DNA of 64,000 bases from Shewanella salipaludis (GCF_012911865.1 NZ_JAAXYH010000013.1:1-64000); one strand, 5' to 3'; numbered from the stretch's first letter, positions 41,542 to 52,200 are shown. Translations and numbers: made by a program. The notes: generated by a model from the letters alone, not told the origin.

Positions 41542-42450
41542 TTAGAAGTTGAATGCCACTTTCAATCTGACTTCCTGCTCGGTTTTTTCGATCAAATGCA
41601 GGCCGGTATCGGCCTGACCTTCGTATTGCTCACCGCCGCCGCTCAGCTGTGGCAACCAGGTCAGGGTCGCCCACCATTGTTGGCTGCCGTAATGCAATGA
41701 AGGACCGGCGAAGACAGACCAACGCTCCTGACCCACTTCGGTTTCGAATTCGGTTTCAAACAGCACTTCGGCGCTCACGAACCAGTTGGGGGCGAAGCGG
41801 TAGCTCAGGCCCGTACCCAGCTTGAGTTCGATTTCCATTTCGGGATCTGTTGGCCAGTCGAAGTCTTCCGGCAGGTTATCTATGGCGGCGCGATCGGCAT
41901 AGGTGGCTTCTGTGCCTATGTTGCCCACCCAGACCAGCTCGCCTTCGAGCATATACTTCTGGGTTTGCAGGCCCAGATCCAGTGACAATGTGTCCTTGTC
42001 TTCGCCCGAGTGCTTATCCAGCCAGTCGTAGTCCAGGGAAACGGACGCCGACAGGCCTATGTCATCTTTGGCCGGGCTGAGGAACATATAGCTCAGGCCA
42101 AGCTCGGCACCCGAGGTCTTGAAGCCTATGTCTTTCTCTTCGGGCAGATAGCCGTCGACGATCAGGCCTTCATTCTTGAGCGACATGAATTTGAAGGAAC
42201 CGGAAACGGAGAACTTGTCCGTGGAGCCGTATTCGACTTCGGTTTCATAGTCTATGCCCCTGTAGGTGCCCTGGCCCTTGTCATCACGCAGGGTGACTTT
42301 CTGGTAAACTTCCATCGCCCCCTGTGGCAAGGCTTCTGCGCCTTTGACATAACCGAATAAATCTTCACCTGCAATGGCACTATGGCTCAAACCAGAGGTA
42401 ACGAGTGCCAGGGTGACCAGGCTGAAAGAATGACGAACTAGTGGTCCCAT
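41542..42450 (-). CDS. outer-membrane beta-barrel protein of the Fur-box operon
   Basis: 302 residues. The N-terminal signal peptide ends SAIA|GEDLFGYV. The rest has alternating amphipathic strands and ends in KVAFNF, the terminal Phe typical of barrels inserted by the Bam machinery. It belongs to an uncharacterised barrel family. It is first gene of the operon with the FMN-binding protein, apbE and the four-helix protein, 60 bases after a Fur box. Role unknown; an association with iron-related electron transfer is inferred from context. Confidence 0.75.
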   Translation of the reverse strand: MGPLVRHSFSLVTLALVTSGLSHSAIAGEDLFGYVKGAEALPQGAMEVYQKVTLRDDKGQGTYRGIDYETEVEYGSTDKFSVSGSFKFMSLKNEGLIVDGYLPEEKDIGFKTSGAELGLSYMFLSPAKDDIGLSASVSLDYDWLDKHSGEDKDTLSLDLGLQTQKYMLEGELVWVGNIGTEATYADRAAIDNLPEDFDWPTDPEMEIELKLGTGLSYRFAPNWFVSAEVLFETEFETEVGQERWSVFAGPSLHYGSQQWWATLTWLPQLSGGGEQYEGQADTGLHLIEKTEQEVRLKVAFNF

Positions 42451-42509
42451 TTAAACAAATCTCCAAACTGCTGTTTACATAATGGGGCGGATTCTAAGCA
42501 ATCGGATGC

Positions 42510-42528
42510 ACTAATGCAAATCATTATC
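42510..42528 (-). promoter_or_regulatory. Fur box
   Basis: ACTAATGCAAATCATTATC matches 15 of 19 positions of the Fur consensus GATAATGATAATCATTATC, 60 bases upstream of the barrel gene. A further ATCATTAG continues it on the right. This predicts iron repression of the operon 42450-39547. Confidence 0.75.
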
Positions 42529-42643
42529 ATTAGTGTTTTTTGATTTTTTGGCTGTGCCGAGGGAAGCCGGAGAGCTTATGTAAATTAACCAATGGCTTAC
42601 ATCTTTAAATCGCCATCATTTTCTCAGGCCAAGGGGTCGTTGG

Positions 42644-43072
42644 CTAGAGGGTAAGGAGCAGAATGGCACAATAGAGGCAAAGGAGCAGCACTATTGACGT
42701 CAGGCAGCGGCGCCGAAAGCGCAGGCCATCGGCGTTGAGCAGACTGGGGAAGAGCATGAAATTCAGTGGATTGAAGAGGGTTTGATAGCAGAAGATGCCA
42801 ATCCCGGGATTGCGGCCACGGTAAATCATCTTGGCGAAGTAGAACATGAACCTGAATAACAGCACTGGAAAGCTGATATAGATGAGCAGGGTCAGGGTCA
42901 GTTCGATCGAGACGCCCAGGTCAGTCATGCTCAGCATCCGCCCCTTTTGCCAGACTTCGGCCAGGCTGTTGGAAAACCACAGCAGCATGCCGAATGTCAT
43001 CAACAGGGAAAATGCCAGAAATAAGAGGGCATAGCGGAGTAATCTATACCAGTTGAATGTGATAGTTTGCAT
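42644..43072 (-). CDS. four-helix inner-membrane protein of unknown function
   Basis: 142 residues from the ATG at 43072 (MQTITFNWYRLL); the open frame begins with a TTG nine codons earlier. Hydrophobic segments are YALLFLAFSLLMTFGMLLWF, LTLTLLIYISFPVLLFRFMF and SIVLLLCLYCAILLLTL, plus a central amphipathic stretch. No conserved motif identified. It lies upstream of the Fur-box operon on the same strand, and 116 bases separate it from the Fur box. Confidence 0.6.
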   Translation of the reverse strand: MQTITFNWYRLLRYALLFLAFSLLMTFGMLLWFSNSLAEVWQKGRMLSMTDLGVSIELTLTLLIYISFPVLLFRFMFYFAKMIYRGRNPGIGIFCYQTLFNPLNFMLFPSLLNADGLRFRRRCLTSIVLLLCLYCAILLLTL

Positions 43073-43234
43073 CTCAGGTTCGGCCCCACGTTCAAGCAAC
43101 CAGAGGGAAGGCCGGCATGGAGTCCATATTGAAGGCCTTTATCAGCGCTAGCGTCGTGGGGTTGCGGTGCATCCTTCAACGAATATCCACAGTCCTGCCT
43201 TATAAATTTAGAGCATTCCCGACGAAAGGTAAGC

Positions 43235-44104
43235 TTAAACGGGACATTTTTGCGCCGCCTGCCTATGGCCTAAATAGCCTTGCAGCATACCCGCCAGAAT
43301 GATCAGGCTGCATCCGAACAGTTGCACTTCATTCAGGGTTTCGGCAAACAGCCACCAGGCAAATACCACGACCGCCACGGGTTCGACATAGGCCAGGGTA
43401 CCGAAGGTCGCTGCCGGAAGGTGGCGCAATGCCTTGACGGCAAACAGGATGGCGATAAAGCCGGGCAACACCCCTATGGCGACCAGCCAGCCGGCCTGAG
43501 TCAGGCTAGGCTGCAGCGGATGCTGGATGACCAGTGGCAGCATGCATAAGGCACCGACCGAGAGTTGCACCAAGGTGCTCTGGTAGGGCGTGCTCTGGCT
43601 GGGTTTGCGGTTTATCAGCATGAATCCGCTGTAGCTCAACAGGGCCAACAGGGCATACAGATAACCGCTGGTTACATTCGCGTTGCCGCCGTCCGAGGCC
43701 GACTGTGGCAACATGAGCGCGAAACCTGCCAGTGCCAGGACGATAGTCAGGCCACTGGCCTTCGCCAGCTTCTCCCCCAGGAAACAGTGGGCAATGACGG
43801 CAGTCAGTGGCGGTGCCAGATAGATGAGCATCACAGCGTTGGCCATGTTGATGTACTGAATGGCTTCAACATAGAAGGCCATGAAACCGGCCAGCATCAC
43901 GCCATTGAGCAGGGTGCGCTTGCTCGGTCTATGGCGTATTTGGTGTGCCTTGCCCGTCATTGCCATATAGCTCGCCAGGCAACATGCGCCGAGCAAGAGG
44001 CGGTAGAAGGTGATGTGCTCCGCGGGTAGGGCGGCATACTTGGCCAGTACGCCTATGGTGCCCATGAAAATGGCGGATAACAGGGCCAACAGGATGAAAG
44101 GCAT
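43235..44104 (-). CDS. EamA-family (DMT) transporter
   Basis: 289 residues, ten membrane helices in two EamA repeats, the first with FMGTIGVLAKYAALPAEHITFYRLLLGACCLA, the second with SYSGFMLINRK onward. Drug/metabolite exporters of this family carry amino acids, nucleotides or unknown metabolites, so the substrate cannot be told here. ATG at 44104; no adjacent regulator. It is followed by a small gap before the minus-strand gene at 43072. Confidence 0.9.
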   Translation of the reverse strand: MPFILLALLSAIFMGTIGVLAKYAALPAEHITFYRLLLGACCLASYMAMTGKAHQIRHRPSKRTLLNGVMLAGFMAFYVEAIQYINMANAVMLIYLAPPLTAVIAHCFLGEKLAKASGLTIVLALAGFALMLPQSASDGGNANVTSGYLYALLALLSYSGFMLINRKPSQSTPYQSTLVQLSVGALCMLPLVIQHPLQPSLTQAGWLVAIGVLPGFIAILFAVKALRHLPAATFGTLAYVEPVAVVVFAWWLFAETLNEVQLFGCSLIILAGMLQGYLGHRQAAQKCPV

Positions 44105-44597
44105 GATGCTTGCTCACAATTAGGCTTGACTCGGGATGGACTGGTTTTTGGCTTTTGGTTCGGCCTTTCGGTTCATCGTAGGGCCGTACTGCGCCTATGC
44201 TAACTCAAGGCAGATGCCAACAGAAGCCGGCAAAGGTAAAATAGTCGGCCCGAGCAGGCTGGTTGCCGGAACTTGGCTGGTGCAAGGATACTGCCGCCTG
44301 GGGACGGCGGAAAATTTGCCAGGGCCTCTGGTAACTGAGACGCTGCTTGGTTAAGCTGTAGCTGGCATCCGAGGGGTGTATCCGCTGCGCACTCGGGGTA
44401 GAATAGCTGTCTCGAGCTGCCCGGCCAGTGCCTTGCATTGGGCCGAGGCATTCGCGGGTTTACACAGCTCGGGTTGCTATATCACCGACGCTTGTCTGCA
44501 GTTGGCATGAATTTGGGTATAATCCACACGATTTTTTTACTCTGTTGGCCCTGATGCCGGCGGGGAAGCTTTTGTTTTAAAGGAGACGAAAGAAGTT
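44105..44597. other. 493-base gap upstream of greA
   Basis: TATAAT at 44518-44523 is a probable -10 for greA, with no clear -35 at the usual spacing. The rest has short frames on both strands without family features. Confidence 0.4.
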
Positions 44598-45074
44598 ATG
44601 ACTAAGGTTCCTATGACAGTTGTTGGTGCTGAGCAACTGCGTAAAGAGTTGGATATTCTCAAATTTGAGCGTCGCCCTAAAATCACCGAAGCGATCGCCT
44701 CGGCCCGTGAACTTGGGGATCTCAAGGAGAATGCCGAGTATCATGCGGCGCGGGAAGAGCAGGGGATCTGCGAGGCGCGTATTCGCGATATCGAAGGCAA
44801 GCTGTCGAACGCCCAAATCATAGATGTGACCAAGATGGTCAACAGTGGTCGCATCATCTTCGGTGCCACTGTGACTATTCTGAATTTGGATACCGAGGTC
44901 GAAGTCACCTACCGCATAGTGGGCGATGATGAAGCCAACATCAAAGAGAACCTGATTTCGGTCAACTCGCCCATCGCCCGGGGTTTGGTCGGTAAGAATC
45001 TGGACGATGAAGTGTCGATCACCACGCCGGGTGGTTTGACTGATTACGAGATCACTGCGGTCGAATATCGTTAG
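44598..45074 (+). CDS. greA: transcription elongation factor GreA
   Basis: 158 residues (E. coli 158). The N-terminal coiled coil with [18 protein letters not shown] carries the two acidic residues that reach into the polymerase channel; the C-terminal globular domain follows. It rescues backtracked RNA polymerase by stimulating transcript cleavage. AGGAGA lies upstream of the ATG. It ends at a bidirectional terminator shared with yhbY. Confidence 0.97.
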   Translation: MTKVPMTVVGAEQLRKELDILKFERRPKITEAIASARELGDLKENAEYHAAREEQGICEARIRDIEGKLSNAQIIDVTKMVNSGRIIFGATVTILNLDTEVEVTYRIVGDDEANIKENLISVNSPIARGLVGKNLDDEVSITTPGGLTDYEITAVEYR

Positions 45075-45110
45075 TTCCCCTGCCTGCTTCTATGGCATGA
45101 GCCAATAAAA

Positions 45111-45131
45111 AGCCACCCCGAGGGTGGCTGT
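45111..45131. terminator. bidirectional terminator greA/yhbY
   Basis: AGCCACCC-CGA-GGGTGGCT with AAAA/TTT-type flanks between the convergent genes. Confidence 0.8.
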
Positions 45132-45174
45132 TTATTTTGTCTGCTTGTCTGGCTGAGGCCAGAGCCGGAGAGCC

Positions 45175-45474
45175 TTACTTTGCCTTGGGTAAGGCAATCT
45201 TCATCTCTACCGACTGACGGTAAAGCACCAGCACATGACCTATCAGCTGCACCTTGGCGGCCTGGGTTTCACGTACTATGGCGTCTACTATGGCGTTTTT
45301 CATCTCTCTGTCGCTGGAGGCAACTTTCACTTTAATCAGTTCATGATGTGTGAGCGCGCTATCGATTTCAGCTAGTACACCTTCAGTCAGACCATTGGCA
45401 CCAAGCAGCACCACTGGCTTTAAATTGTGCGCCAGACCTTTTAAATGCTGTTTTTGTTTGGTTGTTAAGTTCAT
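45175..45474 (-). CDS. yhbY: ribosome assembly RNA-binding protein YhbY
   Basis: 99 residues from the ATG at 45474 (MNLTTKQKQHLKGLAHNLKPV); a TTG three codons earlier is possible. It is a CRM-domain protein with the GxxG loop in LLGANGLTEGV. It binds pre-50S particles. It is divergent from rlmE, as in enterobacteria. Confidence 0.93.
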   Translation of the reverse strand: MNLTTKQKQHLKGLAHNLKPVVLLGANGLTEGVLAEIDSALTHHELIKVKVASSDREMKNAIVDAIVRETQAAKVQLIGHVLVLYRQSVEMKIALPKAK

Positions 45475-45564
45475 TTCTACCAACTTTTGCTGAGTTACTG
45501 TTGAAAAGCGGCTATTCTACCCCTATATAGCCCTTGTGTAACTCTCATTTGTTGCGGATTTTAA

Positions 45565-46194
45565 ATGTCAGCTAAAAAACGTACGGCCAGTTCCACCCGT
45601 TGGATGCAGGAACACTTTGATGATCATTATGTCAAACTCGCACAGAAACGGGGATTGCGTTCGCGCGCTGCGTTTAAATTGGAAGAAATTCAGCAAAAAG
45701 ATTTGTTGATCCGCTCGGGTATGACTGTGGTCGATCTCGGCGCCGCCCCAGGCGGTTGGTCCCAGGTGGCGGTCAAGCTGGTGGGTGACAAGGGCAAGGT
45801 TATCGCCTGTGATATTCTGCCCATGGATCCCATCGTAGGTGTCGATTTCTTGCAGGGCGACTTTCGTGAAGATAAAGTACTGGATGCCTTGTTGACCCGG
45901 GTCGGCGAGGCCAAGGTGGATGTGGTGTTGTCCGATATGGCACCCAATATGAGCGGTTCCGATGGTGTCGATCAACCCCGCGCCATGTACTTGGTGGAAT
46001 TGGCGCTGGACATGTGTCATCAGGTATTGGCACCCAACGGCAGTTTTGCGGTTAAGGTCTTTCAGGGGGAGGGCTTTGACGACTATATGAAAGCGGTTAA
46101 AGAAGCTTTCAAAACCGTTAAAACACGTAAACCTGATTCCTCGCGTGCGCGCTCGCGGGAAGTCTATCTTGTGGCGACTGGGTACAAGTTGTAG
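45565..46194 (+). CDS. rlmE: 23S rRNA 2'-O-methyltransferase RlmE
   Basis: 209 residues. SAM-binding [17 protein letters not shown] and the K-D-K-E set (catalytic Asp in [11 protein letters not shown]) place it in the FtsJ/RrmJ family, which methylates U2552 of 23S rRNA during 50S maturation. It is directly upstream of ftsH, the conserved arrangement. Confidence 0.97.
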   Translation: MSAKKRTASSTRWMQEHFDDHYVKLAQKRGLRSRAAFKLEEIQQKDLLIRSGMTVVDLGAAPGGWSQVAVKLVGDKGKVIACDILPMDPIVGVDFLQGDFREDKVLDALLTRVGEAKVDVVLSDMAPNMSGSDGVDQPRAMYLVELALDMCHQVLAPNGSFAVKVFQGEGFDDYMKAVKEAFKTVKTRKPDSSRARSREVYLVATGYKL

Positions 46195-46239
46195 TACCCT
46201 AGCCTTAATAATCGCAAGACTTTAATGAGGTCGAGTAAT

Positions 46240-48192
46240 TTGAGTGACATGGCTAAAAATCTAATACTCTGGGTCGTCATCGCAGTGGTGCTGATGTCGG
46301 TGTTCCAGGGTTACTCCCCGTCTTCTACGTCATCGCAGAAGATGGAATATTCTACTTTCCTAGACAATGTCCGTGACGGTCAGATTGCCAAGGTAGTGGT
46401 CAAGAGTGATGAACGCACCATAGAAGGGACCAAGCGTACCGGTGAGAAGTTCACTACTATCATGCCCATCTACGATAAAGATTTGATCAACGATCTCAAT
46501 CGTCAGCAGATAGATTTCGATGGCCAGGAAACCGAAGAGTCGGGATTCCTGACCCAGATCTTCATTTCCTGGTTCCCTATGTTGTTGCTCATAGGTGTGT
46601 GGATCTTCTTTATGCGCCAGATGCAGGGCGGTGGCGGTAAAGGCGCCATGTCCTTTGGCAAGAGCAAGGCCAAGCTGATGAGTGAAGATCAGATCAAGAC
46701 CACCTTCGTCGACGTCGCCGGTTGCGATGAGGCCAAGGAAGAAGTCAAAGAGCTGGTGGATTACCTGCGTGACCCGACCAAGTTCCAGAAACTGGGTGGC
46801 CGTATTCCGACCGGTGTACTCATGGTTGGCCCTCCGGGTACGGGTAAGACACTGCTGGCCAAGGCTATTGCCGGCGAATCCAAGGTGCCTTTCTTCACCA
46901 TCTCGGGCTCAGACTTTGTCGAAATGTTTGTCGGTGTCGGTGCCTCCCGGGTACGTGACATGTTCGAGCAGGCGAAAAAATCCGCCCCTTGCATCATCTT
47001 CATCGATGAAATTGATGCCGTCGGTCGCCAACGCGGTGCCGGCTTAGGCGGTGGTCACGACGAGCGTGAACAAACCCTGAACCAGCTGCTGGTGGAGATG
47101 GACGGCTTCGAAGGTAACGAAGGTGTGATCGTGATTGCGGCCACCAACAGACCCGACGTGCTGGATTCTGCCTTACTGCGCCCCGGTCGTTTCGACCGTC
47201 AGGTGGTGGTGGGACTGCCGGATGTCCGCGGCCGTGAGCAGATTTTGAAAGTCCATATGCGTAAGGTGCCCTTGTCGGATGACGTCAAGGCCAGTGTGAT
47301 TGCCCGTGGTACCCCAGGGTTCTCGGGTGCGGACCTGGCCAACCTGGTCAACGAAGCCGCGCTGTTTGCCGCCCGTGGTAACCGCCGCGTGGTGGGGATG
47401 GAAGAATTCGAACGCGCCAAGGACAAGATCATGATGGGCGCCGAGCGCCGCTCCATGGTGATGTCCGAAGCCGAGAAGGAAATGACTGCCTATCATGAAG
47501 CGGGTCATGCCATCGTGGGCTGCATGGTACCGGAGCACGATCCCGTGCATAAGGTCACCATCATCCCCCGTGGTCGTGCCCTCGGGGTGACCTTCTTCCT
47601 GCCGGAAGCCGATTCCATCAGTCAGAGCCGTCGTAAATTGGAGAGTCAGATCTCTGTGGCCTATGGTGGCCGTATTGCCGAGGAATTGATCTTCGGTACC
47701 GAGCGAGTCTCCACCGGCGCATCCCAGGACATCAAGTATGCCACTTCCATCGCCCGCAACATGGTGACTCAGTGGGGCTTCTCCGACAAGCTGGGACCCT
47801 TGCTGTATGCCGAAGAAGACGGTGAAGTCTTCCTGGGCCGCAGCATGGGTAAGGCCAAGCATATGTCCGACGATACCGCCAGCATCATAGACACAGAAGT
47901 CAAGGTCTTCATCGACAAGAACTACGACAGGGCCAAGCAGATACTGACAGATAATCTGGATATTCTGCATGCCATGAAGGATGCCCTGATGAAGTACGAG
48001 ACCATAGATGCGCTGCAAATCGATGATCTCATGCATCGCCGTGAAGTGCGTCAACCTGTCGATTGGAACCTGGATGAAAATGGTGATTCCAACCGCGGTG
48101 ACAAAGGCGGTAAGCCTGAGGCGCAAGCGGGTGAAGATGAACCCAAAGTGGATGTCGAACTTAAAGACATAGATGAATCACCGGCTAAATAA
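46240..48192 (+). CDS. ftsH: ATP-dependent membrane zinc protease FtsH
   Basis: 650 residues from the TTG at 46240, with GAGG nine bases upstream; the ATG at 46249 (MAKNLILW) is the other candidate. Two membrane helices (~8-26 and ~108-126) frame a periplasmic domain. The AAA module has [18 protein letters not shown] and the second region of homology [20 protein letters not shown]; the zinc site is HEAGH. It degrades membrane proteins, sigma32 and LpxC. The Asp/Glu-rich C-terminal tail is disordered. Confidence 0.97.
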   Translation: MSDMAKNLILWVVIAVVLMSVFQGYSPSSTSSQKMEYSTFLDNVRDGQIAKVVVKSDERTIEGTKRTGEKFTTIMPIYDKDLINDLNRQQIDFDGQETEESGFLTQIFISWFPMLLLIGVWIFFMRQMQGGGGKGAMSFGKSKAKLMSEDQIKTTFVDVAGCDEAKEEVKELVDYLRDPTKFQKLGGRIPTGVLMVGPPGTGKTLLAKAIAGESKVPFFTISGSDFVEMFVGVGASRVRDMFEQAKKSAPCIIFIDEIDAVGRQRGAGLGGGHDEREQTLNQLLVEMDGFEGNEGVIVIAATNRPDVLDSALLRPGRFDRQVVVGLPDVRGREQILKVHMRKVPLSDDVKASVIARGTPGFSGADLANLVNEAALFAARGNRRVVGMEEFERAKDKIMMGAERRSMVMSEAEKEMTAYHEAGHAIVGCMVPEHDPVHKVTIIPRGRALGVTFFLPEADSISQSRRKLESQISVAYGGRIAEELIFGTERVSTGASQDIKYATSIARNMVTQWGFSDKLGPLLYAEEDGEVFLGRSMGKAKHMSDDTASIIDTEVKVFIDKNYDRAKQILTDNLDILHAMKDALMKYETIDALQIDDLMHRREVRQPVDWNLDENGDSNRGDKGGKPEAQAGEDEPKVDVELKDIDESPAK

Positions 48193-48210
48193 TTGTTTGA
48201 TTTGAAAAAG

Positions 48211-48232
48211 AAAGCCCCGAAAGGGGTTTTCT
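48211..48232 (+). terminator. hairpin between ftsH and folP
   Basis: AAAGCCCC-GAAA-GGGGTTTT followed by CTTG; moderate terminator that probably allows some read-through to folP. Confidence 0.7.
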
Positions 48233-48251
48233 TGTTTGCGGGAGTAATAAC

Positions 48252-49085
48252 GTGTTTGAGTTGATTGCTGCAAATAAGCGGTTGTCGTTGGCGTCCCCCC
48301 TGGTCATGGGCATAGTCAATGTTACCCCGGACTCTTTCTCCGATGGCGGCGACTATGCGGCGTTCGATGCCGCTTGCCGCCATGTAGACCTCTTGGTGAG
48401 TCAGGGCGCGGCCTTCATAGACATAGGAGGGGAATCGACTCGTCCCGGGGCTGCGGAAGTGAGCCTGGCGGAGGAGTTGGAGCGGGTTATCCCTCTGGTC
48501 GAATATGTGGCCGCACACCACCCAGTGTGGATTTCGGTCGATACCAGCAAGCCAGAGGTGATGGCTGCTGCCGTCGCCGCCGGCGCCCATATGATTAACG
48601 ATGTCAGGGCACTGCAACAGCCTGGGGCCTTGGCCATGGCGGCCGAGCTCGGGGTGCCTGTCTGCCTGATGCATATGCAGGGACAGCCCGACAGCATGCA
48701 ACAGGCACCCGAGTATCTGGATGTGGTTACCGAGGTGAAGGCGTTTCTAAGCGAACGGGTGCAGGCTTGCCTCGATGCGGGTATCCAGCGCTCGCAGCTG
48801 GTCATAGATCCCGGCTTCGGCTTCGGCAAGAGCCTGGCACACAACTATGAGCTGCTGGCCAGGCTGGGGGAGTTTGCCGTGCTCGGGTTGCCGCTCCTGG
48901 TCGGTTTATCGCGCAAGAGCATGCTGGGCAATCTCTTGCATAGGCCGACTAAGGAGCGCTTGGCCGGCAGTTTGGCCGGCGCTATGCTGGCGGCTCAGCA
49001 GGGAGCACACATCATTCGGGTACACGATGTGGCCGAAACCCAGGATGTGCTCAAGGTCTTGCAAACGGTACGGAATATAAAATAA
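48252..49085 (+). CDS. folP: dihydropteroate synthase
   Basis: 277 residues, GTG start preceded by GGGAG. Motifs are MGIVNVTPDSFSDGG, FIDIGGESTRPGA, VSVDTSKPEV, IDPGFGFGKS and the C-terminal RVHDVAET, all of the DHPS TIM barrel. It condenses p-aminobenzoate with dihydropterin pyrophosphate in folate synthesis and is the sulfonamide target. It sits between ftsH and glmM, the conserved order. Confidence 0.97.
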   Translation: MFELIAANKRLSLASPLVMGIVNVTPDSFSDGGDYAAFDAACRHVDLLVSQGAAFIDIGGESTRPGAAEVSLAEELERVIPLVEYVAAHHPVWISVDTSKPEVMAAAVAAGAHMINDVRALQQPGALAMAAELGVPVCLMHMQGQPDSMQQAPEYLDVVTEVKAFLSERVQACLDAGIQRSQLVIDPGFGFGKSLAHNYELLARLGEFAVLGLPLLVGLSRKSMLGNLLHRPTKERLAGSLAGAMLAAQQGAHIIRVHDVAETQDVLKVLQTVRNIK

Positions 49086-49160
49086 GCATACTGAGTTCAG
49101 CTCAGATTAGGTTAATGTGAGTACAGTGCCCCCATAGGGTATTGTGTGATGGAGTTAAGC

Positions 49161-50498
49161 GTGAAACAAAGAAAATTCTTCGGTACAGATGGGATTCGCG
49201 GCAAGGTAGGTTCAGGGAAAATGACTCCCGAACTGGCATTGAAACTGGGTTGGGCGGCGGGACGCGTCTTGTCCAGAACCGGCACCAAGAAGGTCATCAT
49301 AGGGAAAGACACCCGCATCTCAGGCTATCTGTTCGAATCGGCACTCGAGGCCGGCTTGTCTGCCGCTGGCCTGAATGTGATGTTGATGGGACCCATGCCG
49401 ACCCCGGCCGTGGCCTACCTGACCCGCACCTTCCGCGCCGAAGCCGGGGTGGTGATCAGCGCCTCCCACAACCCCTATTATGACAACGGTATCAAGTTTT
49501 TCTCCACCGACGGCAGCAAACTCGATGACGACATAGAGTTGGAAATTGAAGCCGAACTGGAAAAACCTCTGGTGTGTGTCGAATCCCACCTGCTGGGGAA
49601 AGTATCACGCATCGAAGATGCGGCCGGCCGTTACATCGAATATTGCAAGGGGAATTTCCCCGCAGATCAGACGCTGACCGGCTTGAAGATAGTGGTCGAT
49701 TGCGCCAATGGTGCGACCTACCACATAGCGCCCAATGTGTTCCGTGAACTGGGCGCCGAGGTGATTGCCATAGGCGATAAGCCCAATGGCTTGAACATCA
49801 ACGATAACGTTGGTGCCACCTCCATGGGCAAGATCTGTGAGACTGTGGTCGCCGAGGGGGCCGACTTGGGTATCGCCTTGGACGGCGACGGCGATCGCAT
49901 CATGATGGTCAACAGCAGGGGGGAAGTGATAGACGGGGATCAGATCCTCTACATCCTCGCCTGCGATGCCAAGAAACGCGGCATCTTACGCGGTGGCGTG
50001 GTAGGCACCCTGATGTCGAATCTGGGCCTGGACCTGGCGCTGCAGGCGCTGGATATCCCCTTCAGCCGCTCCAAGGTGGGCGACCGCTATGTGATGGAGC
50101 AGTTGAAAGCCCAGGACTGGCGCATAGGCGGCGAGAATTCGGGTCACATACTCAACCTGGATCACGGCACCACGGGTGATGGCATAGTGGCGGGCATCCT
50201 GGTGCTGGCGGCCATGCGTCGCCAGAATGCGACCCTGGATGAATTGACTGCGGACATGACCATGCTGCCTCAGGTATTGGTCAACGTGCGCTTCGAAGGC
50301 AAGCATGATCCTCTGACATCGGAAAAAGTGCTGGCGGCCCAGTCCTTGGTCGAGTCGCAGCTCGGCGCCCGTGGCCGGGTACTGCTGCGCAAGTCGGGTA
50401 CCGAACCTTTGATCCGCGTCATGGTCGAGGGTGAAGTTCACGCCGACGTCTTGGCGCACGCCAACGCCATTGCCGAGGCGGTCAAGGCGGCGTTTTAA
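49161..50498 (+). CDS. glmM: phosphoglucosamine mutase
   Basis: 445 residues from the GTG at 49161 ([14 protein letters not shown]), matching the E. coli length; GGAG lies six bases upstream. The phosphoserine is in [16 protein letters not shown], the metal site DGDGDR, and the sugar-binding loop GENSGH. It converts glucosamine-6-phosphate to glucosamine-1-phosphate for UDP-GlcNAc. An upstream in-frame GTG-ATG at 49146 is less likely. Confidence 0.97.
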   Translation: MKQRKFFGTDGIRGKVGSGKMTPELALKLGWAAGRVLSRTGTKKVIIGKDTRISGYLFESALEAGLSAAGLNVMLMGPMPTPAVAYLTRTFRAEAGVVISASHNPYYDNGIKFFSTDGSKLDDDIELEIEAELEKPLVCVESHLLGKVSRIEDAAGRYIEYCKGNFPADQTLTGLKIVVDCANGATYHIAPNVFRELGAEVIAIGDKPNGLNINDNVGATSMGKICETVVAEGADLGIALDGDGDRIMMVNSRGEVIDGDQILYILACDAKKRGILRGGVVGTLMSNLGLDLALQALDIPFSRSKVGDRYVMEQLKAQDWRIGGENSGHILNLDHGTTGDGIVAGILVLAAMRRQNATLDELTADMTMLPQVLVNVRFEGKHDPLTSEKVLAAQSLVESQLGARGRVLLRKSGTEPLIRVMVEGEVHADVLAHANAIAEAVKAAF

Positions 50499-50688
50499 GC
50501 CGCTTACCGTCAGGCTCGTTTGGGATAACGGCTAAAAATTAGTACTTTAGCCGTTTAAATGACCCGAAGGCTGGGTCGAAGGGTAAAAAACAAGCATTCC
50601 GACGCGATATCGTAAATATTCGGCATTTAGCTATTGTAACTTCATAAGTGGTTCGCTATTATTCACGCCGCTTTCAGAGGAGACAGTG

Positions 50689-51471
50689 ATGGCACTCAGA
50701 CGTCCTATGGTTGCTGGCAATTGGAAGATGAACGGCAGTGTGGCCTTGGCCAAAGAGTTGTTCGGTAAATTTGCCACTAAGCTCCAAAATGATTCTGCGG
50801 AAGTGGTTTTATGCCCGCCTTCTATATACCTGGAAAGCGTCAGGCAACTGCTGGAAGCCAACAAGGAAGCCTTGGAAGGTTCCCTTGTCAGGATAGGCGC
50901 CCAGAACTTGAGTCAACATGACTTCGGTGCCTATACGGGTGAAGTTTCCGGTCAGATGCTAAAAGATTCAGGATGTCGGTATGTGATTATCGGCCATTCG
51001 GAACGTCGCCGTATGTACGGAGAGACGAGTAATATAGTAGCGGAGAAGTTTGCCGCTGCACAAAAACATGGACTCACACCGATACTCTGTGTCGGTGAAT
51101 CAGGTCCGGCCCGAGAGGCGAGACGCACCTTCGAGGTGATCGCAGAAGAGCTGGACATAGTGATTGAGAAAAACGGTACCATGGCTTTTGATAACGCCAT
51201 TATCGCCTACGAGCCATTATGGGCTGTAGGGACAGGTAAGAGCGCTACACCAGAGCAGGCCCAGGAAGTACATGCGTTTATACGCAAACGCCTCTCTGAA
51301 GTGTCTCCGTTTATCGGAGAGAATGTCAGGATACTCTACGGTGGCAGTGTGACCCCGAGTAATGCGGCAGACTTGTTTGCCCAACCCGATGTTGATGGTG
51401 GACTGATTGGCGGTGCCAGCTTGAACTCGAGTGAGTTCTTAAGTTTATGTACCATAGCGATGAGCGCATGA
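50689..51471 (+). CDS. tpiA: triosephosphate isomerase
   Basis: 260 residues from the ATG at 50689 (GAGGAG six bases upstream). Active-site residues are K in NWKMNG, His in IIGHSERR and Glu in AYEPLWAVGTGKSATPEQAQ. It interconverts the triose phosphates in glycolysis. It ends one base before secG. The location between glmM and secG is typical for Shewanella and Vibrio relatives. Confidence 0.97.
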   Translation: MALRRPMVAGNWKMNGSVALAKELFGKFATKLQNDSAEVVLCPPSIYLESVRQLLEANKEALEGSLVRIGAQNLSQHDFGAYTGEVSGQMLKDSGCRYVIIGHSERRRMYGETSNIVAEKFAAAQKHGLTPILCVGESGPAREARRTFEVIAEELDIVIEKNGTMAFDNAIIAYEPLWAVGTGKSATPEQAQEVHAFIRKRLSEVSPFIGENVRILYGGSVTPSNAADLFAQPDVDGGLIGGASLNSSEFLSLCTIAMSA

Positions 51472-51472
51472 T

Positions 51473-51805
51473 ATGTATGAAGTTCTGATAGTTATTTACT
51501 TGTTGGTTGCCTTGGGTCTGATTGGTCTGATCCTCATCCAGCAAGGCAAGGGAGCAGACATGGGGGCCTCTTTCGGCGCCGGTGCATCTGGTACTCTGTT
51601 CGGTTCGAGTGGTTCAGGTAACTTTCTTACCCGTAGCACTGCAGTGTTGGCAATTGCGTTTTTCGTTCTCAGCCTGGTTATCGGCAACCTGAGCGCAAAC
51701 CACACTAAGCAAGAAGATCAATGGAAAGATTTAGGTTCGGCTGAGCAGGTCTCTGACCAGGCTCCAGCAAAAACCGAAAAGTCAGATACGAAAATACCTG
51801 ACTAG
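51473..51805 (+). CDS. secG: preprotein translocase subunit SecG
   Basis: 110 residues, two membrane helices (VLIVIYLLVALGLIGLILIQQG and STAVLAIAFFVLSLVIGNL) around the conserved GADMGASFGAGASGTLFGSSGSGNFLTR loop, plus a polar C-terminal tail. Non-essential partner of SecYE. The ATG is one base after the tpiA stop. Confidence 0.95.
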   Translation: MYEVLIVIYLLVALGLIGLILIQQGKGADMGASFGAGASGTLFGSSGSGNFLTRSTAVLAIAFFVLSLVIGNLSANHTKQEDQWKDLGSAEQVSDQAPAKTEKSDTKIPD

Positions 51806-51816
51806 TAAAAGGTGTC

Positions 51817-51903
51817 GCCGAGGTGGCGAAATTGGTAGACGCGCAGCCTTGAGGTGGCTGTGACCTAACGGTCGTGCGGGTTCAAGTCCCGCTCTCGGCA
51901 CCA
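51817..51903 (+). tRNA. tRNA-Leu (GAG)
   Basis: 87 nt with CCA encoded. Acceptor GCCGAGG pairs with TCTCGGC. The anticodon loop TTGAGGT has GAG at the usual position. A long variable arm (TGACCTAACGGTC) is present, a class II tRNA. Confidence 0.93.
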
Positions 51904-51986
51904 AAATATAACCGATAGAGACGAGATAAGTTCTTTGTGGGTTATTGCAAGCAATGACAATAGTCAATATACTTGCACACAGTTGA

Positions 51987-52063
<77 letters not shown>

Positions 52064-52124
52064 GCTCCAAGCAATGAATAATGTTTTGAATTCATTGCTG
52101 TTTACAGGTTCTTGAACATAATGA

Positions 52125-52146
52125 CCTCGTGATTACGGGGTTTTTT
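52125..52146 (+). terminator. first terminator between metY and rimP
   Basis: CCTCGT-GATT-ACGGGG followed by TTTTTTG. Confidence 0.75.
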
Positions 52147-52200
52147 GTTATCTGGGACTTTTAAATGTGTCGTAGTCGTCATAGGTTACGACAGGGTAAT

